DNA of 64,000 nucleotides. It comes from Paenisporosarcina sp. FSL H8-0542 (GTDB taxonomy: Bacteria > Bacillota > Bacilli > Bacillales_A > Planococcaceae). Both the position numbers and the translations under genes were made by a program. The notes under the pieces are model-generated. The model made no database searches, was not told where the DNA came from, and saw only the letters and a program-made list of their open reading frames with translations. The stretch is from positions 1,209,001 through 1,273,000 of the forward strand of contig NZ_CP152050.1 in assembly GCF_038632915.1 (NCBI RefSeq). The letters are read 5' to 3'. Shown here piece by piece: positions 55,828-64,000 of the stretch. Each line of letters begins with the position of its first letter. Position 1 is the first letter of the stretch.

Positions 55828-56598
55828 ATGAAACGTATTGAATCATCACAAAACTCACAAGTGAAACATTGGAAAAAGCTTGTTTCCGTTCGAAAAGAAC
55901 GTGATAAATCTGGAGAATTTTTAGTCGAAGGCTTCCATTTGGTTGAAGAGGCATTAAAAAACAAGTCGAATGTGTTAGCCATGATTGTAAGAGAAGGAAC
56001 AACAATTCCAACTGGCTGGAATGTAGATGATGTAGACATTATTGAAGTCACAATGGATATTGCGAAAGAAATTGCCGAAACAGAGCACTCACAAGGAATA
56101 TACGCATATTGTAGTCAACAAGTGGCAACAGAGGAGCAACAACAAACTTGGAAAAAACTTCTCTTTATTGATGCTGTTCAAGATCCAGGGAATGTCGGGA
56201 CAATGATTCGCACAGCTGATGCTGCCGGAATGGATGCCGTCGTTTTAGGAAAAGGATCGGCAGACGCTTATAATCCGAAAACGGTTCGTTCCGGTCAAGG
56301 TTCGCACTTTCATATTCCGATAGTCAAAGGCGATTTATCTCAATGGGTTCAAATCTGCAAGGAGCAGGAAATACCTGTGTATGGTACATCATTGGACGAA
56401 TCAGTACTATATAACCAAGTGAAACCTCAAGCGCGATTTGCATTGATTATGGGCAATGAAGGAAGCGGGCTTTCGCCAGAACTTCTTGTTCAAACAGATA
56501 CGAATTTGAAAATTCCATTGCTAGGACAAGCTGAATCATTAAACGTAGCGGTCGCGACAGGTATTCTTTTATACACATTAATTCCTCAATCAAATTGA
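55828..56598 (+). CDS. ysgA: TrmH/SpoU family RNA methyltransferase YsgA
   Basis: SPOUT-fold 2'-O-methyltransferase of 256 aa acting on rRNA or tRNA. N-terminal substrate-binding domain (EFLVEGFHLVEEAL) and C-terminal knot with motifs DPGNVGTMIRTADAAG, IMGNEGSGLSPE and IPLLGQAESLNVAVATG. AAGGCGGT upstream of the ATG. Directly precedes the pheST T-box, as in B. subtilis ysgA-pheS. The methylated nucleotide is not inferable. Confidence 0.9.
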   Translation: MKRIESSQNSQVKHWKKLVSVRKERDKSGEFLVEGFHLVEEALKNKSNVLAMIVREGTTIPTGWNVDDVDIIEVTMDIAKEIAETEHSQGIYAYCSQQVATEEQQQTWKKLLFIDAVQDPGNVGTMIRTADAAGMDAVVLGKGSADAYNPKTVRSGQGSHFHIPIVKGDLSQWVQICKEQEIPVYGTSLDESVLYNQVKPQARFALIMGNEGSGLSPELLVQTDTNLKIPLLGQAESLNVAVATGILLYTLIPQSN

Positions 56599-56601
56599 AT
56601 G

Positions 56602-56630
56602 TTGATGAAACCGTAATTCGAGCGTATAAT
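56602..56630 (+). promoter_or_regulatory. Sigma-A promoter of pheST
   Basis: TTGATG and TATAAT with exactly 17 bases between, 3 bases after the ysgA stop and just before the T-box. Confidence 0.65.
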
Positions 56631-56647
56631 AGTAACTAATTTGATAC

Positions 56648-56903
56648 ATTCAAAAGCTGTGACCGGGAAGAGTACATGAAACCCTTTATTTCAGGAAGTT
56701 TGCACCGAGACTGTGAGTGCAAATAGTAAAGATTCATCGAAGTTCACCCCGTTAGCTGCCATCAGGACCAGCAATTGCTGTAAAGGTGCGCCGGTGAAGA
56801 GCCGTTAATTCAATGAAGTGATTACGTCTGGATACTCAGCGTAGTAATCAGGGTGGTACCGCGAAAATGTTCCTCGTCCCTTTTTTAGGGGCGGGGTTTT
56901 TTT
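56648..56903 (+). promoter_or_regulatory. T-box riboswitch (Phe) upstream of pheS
   Basis: T-box core AGGGTGGTACCGCG (56850-56863), candidate TTC (Phe) specifier in GAAGTTCACCCC (56743-56745), and terminator CCTCGTCCC / GGGGCGGGG plus seven T (56872-56903). Responds to uncharged tRNA-Phe. Confidence 0.9.
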
Positions 56904-56911
56904 ATTTTTGG

Positions 56912-57100
56912 CTATGTTAATGAATGTTGTTGATGTTGAAAAACGAAAGAGTGCATTTGCGCCTTGCATGAAAAGGAACGAAGGTTTAAAACGCCACGTC
57001 CTACTCCTGCGGTTACTCGTTGCAAAATAATTTTGTGGCAACCCCTTCTTTGCGGGACATGCGGCTAGCGCAAATGTAAGATAAACAACAGTATTATTAA
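56912..57100 (+). repeat. Dispersed imperfect-palindrome repeat, copy 4, in the pheST leader
   Basis: Starts GGCTATGTTAATG-TTGTTGAT like copy 2 and contains CTCCTGCGGTTACTCGTTGC, close to CTCCTGCGGCTACTCGTCGC there. Outer arms CATTTGCGC / GCGCAAATG are complementary. It lies between the T-box terminator and the pheS ribosome site, so it is transcribed in the antiterminated mRNA. Confidence 0.6.
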
Positions 57101-57133
57101 ACATTGCTTTACTTCTTGGAAGGAGATGTACAC

Positions 57134-58171
57134 ATGCAAGAACAATTACAACAATTGAAAGACGAAGCGATCGGCAAAATTCAAGCCGCTTCAACTGTGA
57201 AAGAACTGCAAGACGTACGTGTTGCGTATTTAGGGAAAAAAGGACCGATTACCGATTTGTTAAAAGGGATGGGTAAACTTCCGGCTGAAGAACGTCCGCA
57301 AATGGGTGCCTTGGTCAATGTAGTCCGTGAAGAAGTAACCGCTGTACTCGATGAGCGCCTAGTTATTTTAGAAGACGCTGCCATTCAACAACAACTTGAA
57401 AATGAATCAATTGATGTGACATTGCCGGGTCGTCCAGTGAAAACAGGAAATCATCATCCACTTACACGTGTCGTGGAAGAAATCGAAGACCTGTTCATCA
57501 ATATGGGCTATGAAATTGCTGAAGGACCTGAAGTAGAAAAAGACTACTACAATTTCGAAGCATTGAACTTGCCAAAAGGGCATCCTGCTCGTGATATGCA
57601 AGATTCATTCTACATTTCGGAAGATATTTTACTGCGTACCCATACATCCCCAGTGCAAGCACGCACAATGGAAGCAAAAGGTGGAGAACCCATCAAAATT
57701 ATTTGTCCTGGTAAAGTGTATCGACGTGATAATGATGACGCGACGCATTCACACCAATTCACGCAAATCGAAGGACTTGTGATTGGCGAAAACATTCGTA
57801 TGAGTGATTTAAAAGGAACGTTATCAGTATTTGCGAAGAAAATGTTTGGAGACGATCGTGAAATTCGTCTGCGTCCAAGTTTCTTCCCGTTCACTGAGCC
57901 TTCGGTTGAAATGGACATTTCTTGTTTCAAATGTGGCGGCAGTGGCTGTAATGTTTGTAAAAAAACAGGCTGGATTGAAATTTTAGGTGCCGGTATGGTA
58001 CATCCAAATGTATTGGAAATGGCAGGATACGATTCAAAACGTCTGTCAGGATTTGCATTTGGTATGGGACCAGAACGCATTGCGATGTTGAAATATGGAG
58101 TGGAAGACATTCGTCATTTCTATACAAATGATGTGCGATTCGTATCGCAATTCCACCGGACGGAAGTGTAA
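57134..58171 (+). CDS. pheS: Phenylalanyl-tRNA synthetase alpha subunit
   Basis: Catalytic class II subunit of 345 aa. N-terminal coiled coil (1-80), core with [43 protein letters not shown] and [17 protein letters not shown] 57134 with GGAAGGAGA 8 bases upstream; an upstream in-frame start at 57104 adds a nonconserved tail. pheT starts 12 bases after the stop. Confidence 0.97.
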   Translation: MQEQLQQLKDEAIGKIQAASTVKELQDVRVAYLGKKGPITDLLKGMGKLPAEERPQMGALVNVVREEVTAVLDERLVILEDAAIQQQLENESIDVTLPGRPVKTGNHHPLTRVVEEIEDLFINMGYEIAEGPEVEKDYYNFEALNLPKGHPARDMQDSFYISEDILLRTHTSPVQARTMEAKGGEPIKIICPGKVYRRDNDDATHSHQFTQIEGLVIGENIRMSDLKGTLSVFAKKMFGDDREIRLRPSFFPFTEPSVEMDISCFKCGGSGCNVCKKTGWIEILGAGMVHPNVLEMAGYDSKRLSGFAFGMGPERIAMLKYGVEDIRHFYTNDVRFVSQFHRTEV

Positions 58172-58183
58172 GGAGGAGATCAC

Positions 58184-60595
58184 ATGCTCGTTTCTACAAA
58201 ATGGCTAGCAGATTATATTGATACTAAAGGGTTGGCTCCGGCTGAACTCGCTGAAAAAATTACTCGTTCAGGAATCGAAGTGGACGCAGTTATCGACCGC
58301 TCACATGGCATGATAAACGTAGTTGTAGGTCATGTATTGGAATGCGGCAAGCATCCTGAAGCGGATAAATTATCGATTTGCCAAGTGGATGTCGGAGAAG
58401 AAGTGACACAAATTATTTGTGGCGCACCGAATATCGCAGCAGGTCAAAAAGTAATTGTTGCACGTCCTGGCGCTATATTACCTGGCGGCATGAAAATCAA
58501 AAAAGCGAAGCTTCGTGGCGAAGAATCGAACGGGATGATTTGTTCCCTTCAAGAACTTGCGATTGAAGGGAAACTTGTACCTAAAAAGTATGCTGAAGGA
58601 ATATACGTTTTACCTGCAGGTATACAAGCTGGTGCAGATGCACTTGAAATTTTAGGATTAAACGATACGGTACTTGAATTAGGCTTGACGCCTAACCGTG
58701 CTGATGCGATGAGCATGCTTGGTGTAGCGTATGAAGTCGGTGCCATTCTTTCTGAAGATATGAAATATCCTGAAATCAACTATGCTTCGTCAAGTGAAGC
58801 AGCAGAAAACGTCTTGAAACTTCACGTAGAAGATGTAGATGCAAACCCGATGTACGTGGCAAAAGTAGTCAAAAATGTTGTCATCGGCGAATCGCCATTA
58901 TGGTTACAACAACGCTTGATGGCTGCAGGTGTACGACCTCATAACAACGTTGTGGACGTAACGAACTACGTCTTAATGGAATATGGTCAACCGCTTCATG
59001 CATTTGATTACGACCGTTTACAAACTGGAGAAATCGTTGTCAGAGCAGCACATGCAGGCGAAAAAATTACCACTTTGGATGACCAAGAGCGTGAATTACA
59101 AGCTCATCATTTAGTCATCACAAATGGTCAAGAACCAGTGGCACTCGCAGGTGTTATGGGTGGGGCAAACTCAGAAGTACATGAAGGCACGACAACAGTG
59201 GTTATTGAGTCAGCTTATTTCAAACCAGCTTCTGTCCGTCAAACTTCAAAAGATCACAACCTACGTAGTGATGCGAGTTCTCGCTTTGAAAAAGGCGTGG
59301 ATCCTAACCGTGTGGAAGCAGCTGCAGAAAGAGCTGCCCAACTGATTGCCGAACTTGCAGGAGGAGAAGTGCTGCAAGGAAGTGTGAAATTTGATGAGCT
59401 GGATAAATCTCAAAAAGAAGTCATCGTATCACCTGACTTTATTAACAATCGTTTAGGAATGAAAATTTCTTTAGAAGAAATGACGTCAATTTTAAACCGT
59501 CTGAAATTTGATTTCGAAGCAGCGAATGGATTGCTTTATATTAAAGCACCAACTCGTCGCCAGGATATTCAAATAGAAGAAGATATCGTGGAAGAAATTG
59601 CGCGTATCTACGGATATGATGATATTCCGATGACCTTGCCTGAAGGTGAATCAACACCGGGTGGTTTAACACCTTATCAAGCACAACGTCGCTTAGTTCG
59701 CAACTTCCTTGAAGGTGCAGGCTTGCATCAAGCAATTACGTATTCATTGACTTCAAAAGAACTTGCACAGCGATTTGCACTTGAAACGGCTCCAGTAACA
59801 GAATTGTTGATGCCGATGAGCGAAGATCGCAGCACTCTGCGTCAGTCATTAATTCCGCATTTATTGGAAGCAGCAAGCTACAACGTTGCGCGTAAAGCTG
59901 ATTCGGTGACATTGTTTGAAACGGGTTCAGTGTTCCTTGGTGAAACAGCAGAAGGACTTCCATCTGAAGAAGAGCATGTGGCGGCAGTAATGACTGGCAA
60001 ATGGCTTGACCATAGCTGGCAAGGCGAACGCAAAACAGTCGATTTCTTTGTATTAAAGGGAATCATTGAAGGGCTATTTGCGAAGCTAGGATTAGAAAAA
60101 CATGTATCATTTGAGCAAGCTCAAGTGGATGGATTACATCCAGGGCGAACTGCGTCAGTGAAGTTGGCAGATGAAGTGATTGGTGTTGTCGGTCAATTGC
60201 ACCCAACCGAACAAAAGAAACGTGATTTGAAAGAAACGTATGTAATGGAATTGAACATGGCGAAAATACTGAATTTCGCATTAGAGCCATTATTGTATAC
60301 ACCAGTACCACGTTTCCCATCCATTTCACGTGATATCGCTTTAGTCGTAAATCGCACGCAAGCTGCAGGCAAATTACAACAGATTATCCGTGCAGCTGGT
60401 GGGAAGTTATTGAAAGATATCCGCGTCTTCGATTTATACGAAGGAGAGAAAATGGAACCAGGTCATAAATCGGTTGCATTCTCACTAACTTACGAAGATC
60501 CAGAACGTACATTAACAGATGAAGAAGTCGTGAAGGCTCATTCGAAAGTGCTAAAAGCACTTGAAGAAGAAGGCAACGCACAACTTCGAGGATAA
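58184..60595 (+). CDS. pheT: Phenylalanyl-tRNA synthetase beta subunit
   Basis: 803 aa partner of PheS; carries an N-terminal tRNA-binding OB domain (about 40-150), B3/B4 editing region, B5 DNA-binding-like domain (about 410-475), class II-like core and a C-terminal ferredoxin-fold anticodon-binding domain (about 708-801: VPRFPSISRDIALVV). AAGGAGGAG upstream. pheST is one T-box-controlled operon. Confidence 0.97.
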   Translation: MLVSTKWLADYIDTKGLAPAELAEKITRSGIEVDAVIDRSHGMINVVVGHVLECGKHPEADKLSICQVDVGEEVTQIICGAPNIAAGQKVIVARPGAILPGGMKIKKAKLRGEESNGMICSLQELAIEGKLVPKKYAEGIYVLPAGIQAGADALEILGLNDTVLELGLTPNRADAMSMLGVAYEVGAILSEDMKYPEINYASSSEAAENVLKLHVEDVDANPMYVAKVVKNVVIGESPLWLQQRLMAAGVRPHNNVVDVTNYVLMEYGQPLHAFDYDRLQTGEIVVRAAHAGEKITTLDDQERELQAHHLVITNGQEPVALAGVMGGANSEVHEGTTTVVIESAYFKPASVRQTSKDHNLRSDASSRFEKGVDPNRVEAAAERAAQLIAELAGGEVLQGSVKFDELDKSQKEVIVSPDFINNRLGMKISLEEMTSILNRLKFDFEAANGLLYIKAPTRRQDIQIEEDIVEEIARIYGYDDIPMTLPEGESTPGGLTPYQAQRRLVRNFLEGAGLHQAITYSLTSKELAQRFALETAPVTELLMPMSEDRSTLRQSLIPHLLEAASYNVARKADSVTLFETGSVFLGETAEGLPSEEEHVAAVMTGKWLDHSWQGERKTVDFFVLKGIIEGLFAKLGLEKHVSFEQAQVDGLHPGRTASVKLADEVIGVVGQLHPTEQKKRDLKETYVMELNMAKILNFALEPLLYTPVPRFPSISRDIALVVNRTQAAGKLQQIIRAAGGKLLKDIRVFDLYEGEKMEPGHKSVAFSLTYEDPERTLTDEEVVKAHSKVLKALEEEGNAQLRG

Positions 60596-60599
60596 AATA

Positions 60600-60645
60600 A
60601 AGGCTATTTCCACTTACCAATTGGTGAATGGGAATAGCCTTTTCA
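60600..60645 (+). terminator. Intrinsic terminator after pheT
   Basis: Outer stem AAGGCTATT / AATAGCCTT with inner palindrome TTACCAATTGGTGAA, followed by TTT. Confidence 0.85.
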
Positions 60646-60713
60646 TTTTGGCAATGCTTTACTCTACGACAGATTTTATCCTTTGTAAAAACCAAGTACA
60701 TATGTAGGAAACA

Positions 60714-60748
60714 AAACAATCCACCCCGTATATAGAGGTGGATTGTTT
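60714..60748 (-). terminator. Intrinsic terminator of rnhC
   Basis: 12-bp stem AAACAATCCACC / GGTGGATTGTTT just after the minus-strand stop. Confidence 0.85.
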
Positions 60749-60752
60749 GCTC

Positions 60753-61691
60753 TTATTGTCTTCTTTTCTTGTTAGCAATAGCCAGTGCTTTACCTGTGTT
60801 GGCGAAATGTTTTTTCGTAATGGATGAAAGAAATTCCTCGCCATTGCTCAAGTAAATTCGGGCAGCGACTTCATCCACTTTCGAACTCGCACCTTTTGGA
60901 ATAGTCACTCCTGCTTTTAAACTGAGCTTATCCATTTCCTCCAAAAAGGCGACACGCGCCAATATGGAAGCGGCTGCCACAGATACATGTAATTGTTCAG
61001 CTTTTGTTGAGAAAAGCACATTCTCACGAATGATTTCTTTTTCTGCTTTCACATGATTGTAGTAAATGCCACGTTCGGCAAATTGGTCGATTAAAATGAA
61101 CTCTGGTTTTTCAGGAGCTATTTTTGAGAGCACATGCTTCAACGCCTGATTGTGCAACAAGGCTTTTATTTTCCCTTGTGACCAGCCTTTTGCTTGGACG
61201 GTATTGTACTTCTCATTGCCCAGAATCAATATGCTGTGTGTCAGTGTGCTTTTTAAGTCGGGTGCTATTTTCCGCATGAGGTCATCTGTTAGCATTTTGG
61301 AATCCTTTACACCAAGGAAATGAATAAGTTCGATTTTATCAGCAGGCACGTAACATGCGGCAACCGTCATAGGGCCAAAGAAATCACCGGTTCCCGTTTC
61401 GTCAGAACCAATAACAGATTTTAAAGCAAAACCTTCAGGTAGAGTATCTCCTTTTGCGGAACTCACTTTTTTACCTGCCTTCTCCTCTAATGTTCCCCAG
61501 CGCATCGCTTCGCGTGTAGAACCACTCCCTTGAAACAATACTTTGCCAGATTTATAGGCTGTGATGGAGGTGTCTGGTAGTTTTGCTGCGAAGACGACAC
61601 CTGGTGCGTTTCGCTCAATTCTATTATTTGCATAATGAGTAAAAACTTCTTTTAATTGTATAGGAGATAGTTGCAACACTTCGTTCGACAT
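60753..61691 (-). CDS. rnhC: Ribonuclease HIII
   Basis: Cleaves the RNA strand of RNA-DNA hybrids; 312 aa. N-terminal TBP-like DUF3378 domain (about 1-85: SPIQLKEVFTHYAN, YKSGKVLFQGSG), then the RNase H fold with Asp-Glu in GSDETGTGDFFGP, Asp in GVKDSKML and Asp in ILIDQFAERG. Residues start at ATG 61691, which has AAAGGAAA at proper spacing; a GTG two codons upstream is also possible. Divergent from zapA, as in B. subtilis. Confidence 0.93.
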   Translation of the reverse strand: MSNEVLQLSPIQLKEVFTHYANNRIERNAPGVVFAAKLPDTSITAYKSGKVLFQGSGSTREAMRWGTLEEKAGKKVSSAKGDTLPEGFALKSVIGSDETGTGDFFGPMTVAACYVPADKIELIHFLGVKDSKMLTDDLMRKIAPDLKSTLTHSILILGNEKYNTVQAKGWSQGKIKALLHNQALKHVLSKIAPEKPEFILIDQFAERGIYYNHVKAEKEIIRENVLFSTKAEQLHVSVAAASILARVAFLEEMDKLSLKAGVTIPKGASSKVDEVAARIYLSNGEEFLSSITKKHFANTGKALAIANKKRRQ

Positions 61692-61781
61692 GAACACTTT
61701 CCTTTCTTTGGCTACTTATTCACATGTGCAGGTATTTCATGGTATGATAATTTATAGGATTTTTGATGAGGAGGGTAACCT

Positions 61782-62042
61782 TTGTCAGAGCAACATAAAA
61801 TACGAGTTTCAGTAGATATATATGGTCAAACGTATAAAATGCTAGGTTCGGAAACTAGCGGTCATATGCGTCTGGTTGCCTCTATGGTTGACGATAAAAT
61901 GCGAGAAATCAATTCGCACAATCCCTCATTAGATAGTTCTAAGTTGGCTGTTCTTACAGCGGTCAATACAGTCCATGAATATGTTAAATTAAAAGAACAA
62001 GTAGAACAACTAGAAGAAGAAATCAAAAGGTTAAAGGGTTGA
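61782..62042 (+). CDS. zapA: Cell division protein ZapA
   Basis: FtsZ-ring stabiliser of 86 aa. Family start [20 protein letters not shown], followed by a C-terminal coiled coil (about 50-86). TTG start with GAGGAGGG upstream; no better ATG exists. cvpA follows after 4 bases. Confidence 0.92.
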   Translation: MSEQHKIRVSVDIYGQTYKMLGSETSGHMRLVASMVDDKMREINSHNPSLDSSKLAVLTAVNTVHEYVKLKEQVEQLEEEIKRLKG

Positions 62043-62046
62043 ATAC

Positions 62047-62586
62047 ATGTTAGATATACTGATTATAGTTTTATTAGCAGCAGGATTATTTGTAGGTGCA
62101 AAACGAGGATTAATCGTCCAATTGATTCATATGACTGGATTCATTATTGCACTCATCGTTGCCTACTCCTATTATAAACCACTCGCTGAAAAATTTGTGT
62201 TGTGGATTCCATATCCTACTGTCGACTCGAGTTCAAGGCTGACATTTGCAATCGACAAATTGGATCTGGATCAGACGTTTTATCAATTAATTGCATTTGC
62301 ACTCATCTTTTTTGTCGTGAAATTTGCATTACAACTAGTTGCATCCATGTTTGATTTCCTTTCTTACTTACCGGTACTGGGATTCATCAGCAGGATTGCA
62401 GGTGCAATTTTAGGCTTTATCGAATTCTACATATTGTTGTTTATCGTAATGTACGTCATTGCATTATTGCCGATAGACCCGTTCCAAAATTTGATCGAGA
62501 ATTCAAATTTAGCGGAGTCCATGCTTAAAAGTACGCCAATTTTATCAGAGACGGTTAAAAACTGGTGGTACATCTATACTGAATAA
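62047..62586 (+). CDS. CvpA family membrane protein
   Basis: Protein of 179 aa with four hydrophobic segments (about 2-20, 24-45, 75-100, 112-140), matching the CvpA/colicin V production family (B. subtilis YshB). Biochemical role unknown. It is paired with zapA upstream and polX downstream as in B. subtilis. Its own terminator follows. Confidence 0.88.
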   Translation: MLDILIIVLLAAGLFVGAKRGLIVQLIHMTGFIIALIVAYSYYKPLAEKFVLWIPYPTVDSSSRLTFAIDKLDLDQTFYQLIAFALIFFVVKFALQLVASMFDFLSYLPVLGFISRIAGAILGFIEFYILLFIVMYVIALLPIDPFQNLIENSNLAESMLKSTPILSETVKNWWYIYTE

Positions 62587-62589
62587 GTG

Positions 62590-62618
62590 ACTTCTCTCTT
62601 CTCGAGAGAAGTTTTTTT
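62590..62618 (+). terminator. Intrinsic terminator after cvpA
   Basis: Stem CTTCTCTC / GAGAGAAG followed by TTTTTTT. Confidence 0.88.
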
Positions 62619-62752
62619 AAAGCGTCAGAATCTTGCTTTGCCTGTGAGTATTCATAACCGATAAATTCGTATTTAATACAAAACTCATTCTGCTATTTCA
62701 CGGTCATATAATTGCCCGTGAAAATCAAATTATCAGGGACGAGGGAAGATAT

Positions 62753-64000
62753 ATGAATAAGAAAATCATCATTCGAACGTTGGAAAAAATCGCTTTATAT
62801 ATGGAGCTTAAAGGAGAAAATCCTTTTAAAGTATCGGCTTTCCGAAAAGCAGCACAAGCCCTTGAACTGGATGCAAGAAGTTTGGCTGAAATGGACGATG
62901 TCACGAAAATAAAAGGCATCGGAAAAGGCACAGCTGCTGTTATCGAAGAATTGATTGAAACGGGGAAATCGACTGTACTGGAAGAGTTGGAATCTTCGGT
63001 CCCAAGTGGACTCTTACCTTTATTGAAATTGCCTGGTCTCGGTGGAAAAAAAAATAGCCAAGCTGTACCAGGAACTAGGGGTAGATTCTGCTGAGTCTTT
63101 AAAGCAAGCCTGTGACGAAGGGAAAGTCCAGTCACTTGCCGGATTTGGAGCAAAAACGGAAGAGAAAATCCTGAAAGAACTTGAACAGTTCAATTCTAGA
63201 CAGGACCGTTTGCCAATTTGGCGTTTGGAATCAGCCGTGTCAATAATCGAAGCAGTATTAAGTGGAATTAAACAAATTGATAAATTCTCTGTGGCTGGCA
63301 GTTTCAGACGTGTAAAAGAAACAAGTAAAGATTTAGATTTTATCATTGCTACCTCAGATGTGGTTACTGTTCGGGAAACTTTATTGAAAGCATTGCCCGT
63401 ATCTGAAATTATCGCAGCTGGAGATACCAAAGTATCCGTTACGCTTGATTATGAAGAAATGATCGATGTGGATTTTCGATTGGTTGAACCTGCTGCATAT
63501 ACCACTGCGTTACACCATTTTACTGGATCGAAAGATCATAATGTGAAGTTGCGTCAAATCGCTAAAGCACAAGGAAAGAAAATTAGTGAGTATGGAGTGG
63601 AGCAAGAAGATGGCTCGAATCAAACTTTTGAGTCTGAAGAAGATTTTTTTGCCCATTTTGGCCTTCCTTATTTTCCGCCACCAGTACGGGAAGATTCCCG
63701 AGAGTTTGACCGACAAGATGAATTGGAAACACTTATTCAAGTGAATGATATTCGATCCGATTTGCATATGCACACAACGTGGTCAGATGGTGCACATTCA
63801 TTGAGTGAAATGGTTGAAGCTTGCCTTGCAAAAGGATACACACATGTTGCCATCACCGATCATTCTCATTACTTGCGTGTAGCAAATGGGTTGTCTGCTG
63901 ATCGGTTGCGTCAGCAAATGGCTGAAATTAAAGAAATTCAAAAGTCATTTCCTGATATTAAATTGTTGGCTGGTACCGAAATGGATATACTGCCTGACGG
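62753..64000 (+). pseudogene. polX: DNA polymerase/3'-5' exonuclease PolX, frameshifted and 3' partial
   Basis: Family X repair polymerase with a C-terminal PHP nuclease. The frame from ATG 62753 encodes the N-terminal 8-kDa-like domain up to LLPLLKLPGLGGKK, then shifts at a run of nine A (63046-63054) and stops at 63094. With eight A the frame continues without stop to the window end, as IAKLYQELGVDSAESLK. That part carries the polymerase Asp pair in SKDLDFIIA, Asp in MIDVDFRLV, and PHP motifs SDLHMHTTWSDGAH and AITDHSHYL. Either a real mutation, a sequencing error, or slippage-dependent expression. GAGGGAAG upstream of the ATG. Confidence 0.88.

Overview
The window is a Gram-positive, low-GC Bacillales chromosome segment. 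Gene order (sppA-yteJ, tpx, ytxK-ackA; ytoI, ytpI, nrnA, dnaE; accDA, pfkA, pyk, ytvI, citZ, icd, mdh, phoPR, polA, mutM, coaE, gapB, speD, nrdR, dnaB, dnaI; thrS, infC-rpmI-rplT, ysdABC; sspI, ysgA, pheST, rnhC, zapA, cvpA, polX) follows the B. subtilis backbone. The small acid-soluble spore protein gene sspI implies a spore-former. The hflKC pair inside the backbone, the GntR-accDA operon and the shape of DnaE suggest Planococcaceae (Sporosarcina/Lysinibacillus-like); that placement is inference.

Layout. 1-7.2 kb: envelope and redox genes (sppA, RDD protein, tpx), ytxK-ackA, a universal stress protein, a broken small membrane-protein gene and alanine dehydrogenase. 7.5-15.4 kb: M24 peptidase, ytkL, ytoI, ytpI, nrnA and a divergent dnaE. 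15.5-20.9 kb: fatty-acid precursor supply and lower glycolysis (GntR regulator-accD-accA, pfkA-pyk). 21-26.6 kb: fxsA, ytvI and the TCA block citZ-icd-mdh. 26.7-31.7 kb: MaoC-like protein, phoPR and hflKC. 31.8-40.6 kb: DNA repair and replication (polA-mutM-coaE, gapB, speD, nrdR-dnaB-dnaI). 40.9-44.5 kb: a Fur-box ferric iron ABC transporter. 44.5-51.1 kb: translation genes (T-box-thrS, L20 leader-infC-rpmI-rplT), ysdA, ysdB, a dUTPase and ysdC. 51.2-54.2 kb: accessory patch with two tandem Cys-rich paralogues and argF. 54.3-64 kb: XRE/membrane cassette, sspI, ysgA, T-box-pheST, rnhC, zapA-cvpA and a frameshifted polX cut by the window end.

Regulatory logic visible in sequence: two T-boxes, an L20-type leader with an AUU-started infC, a Fur box, a perfect GntR/FadR-type operator, a CcpN-like site on gapB, and ECF sigma-W-like promoters ahead of hflKC and ysdB. 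With sppA-yteJ (sigma-W genes in B. subtilis) this makes three candidate envelope-stress loci.

No defence island, prophage, transposase or CRISPR array was seen. The most unusual material is non-coding: three intergenic arrays of a short motif repeated every 20-21 bases (two are inverted copies of one element 43 kb apart), at least four dispersed imperfect-palindrome repeats, and a roughly 1 kb tandem duplication that carried a copy of the argF start between the two Cys-rich genes.
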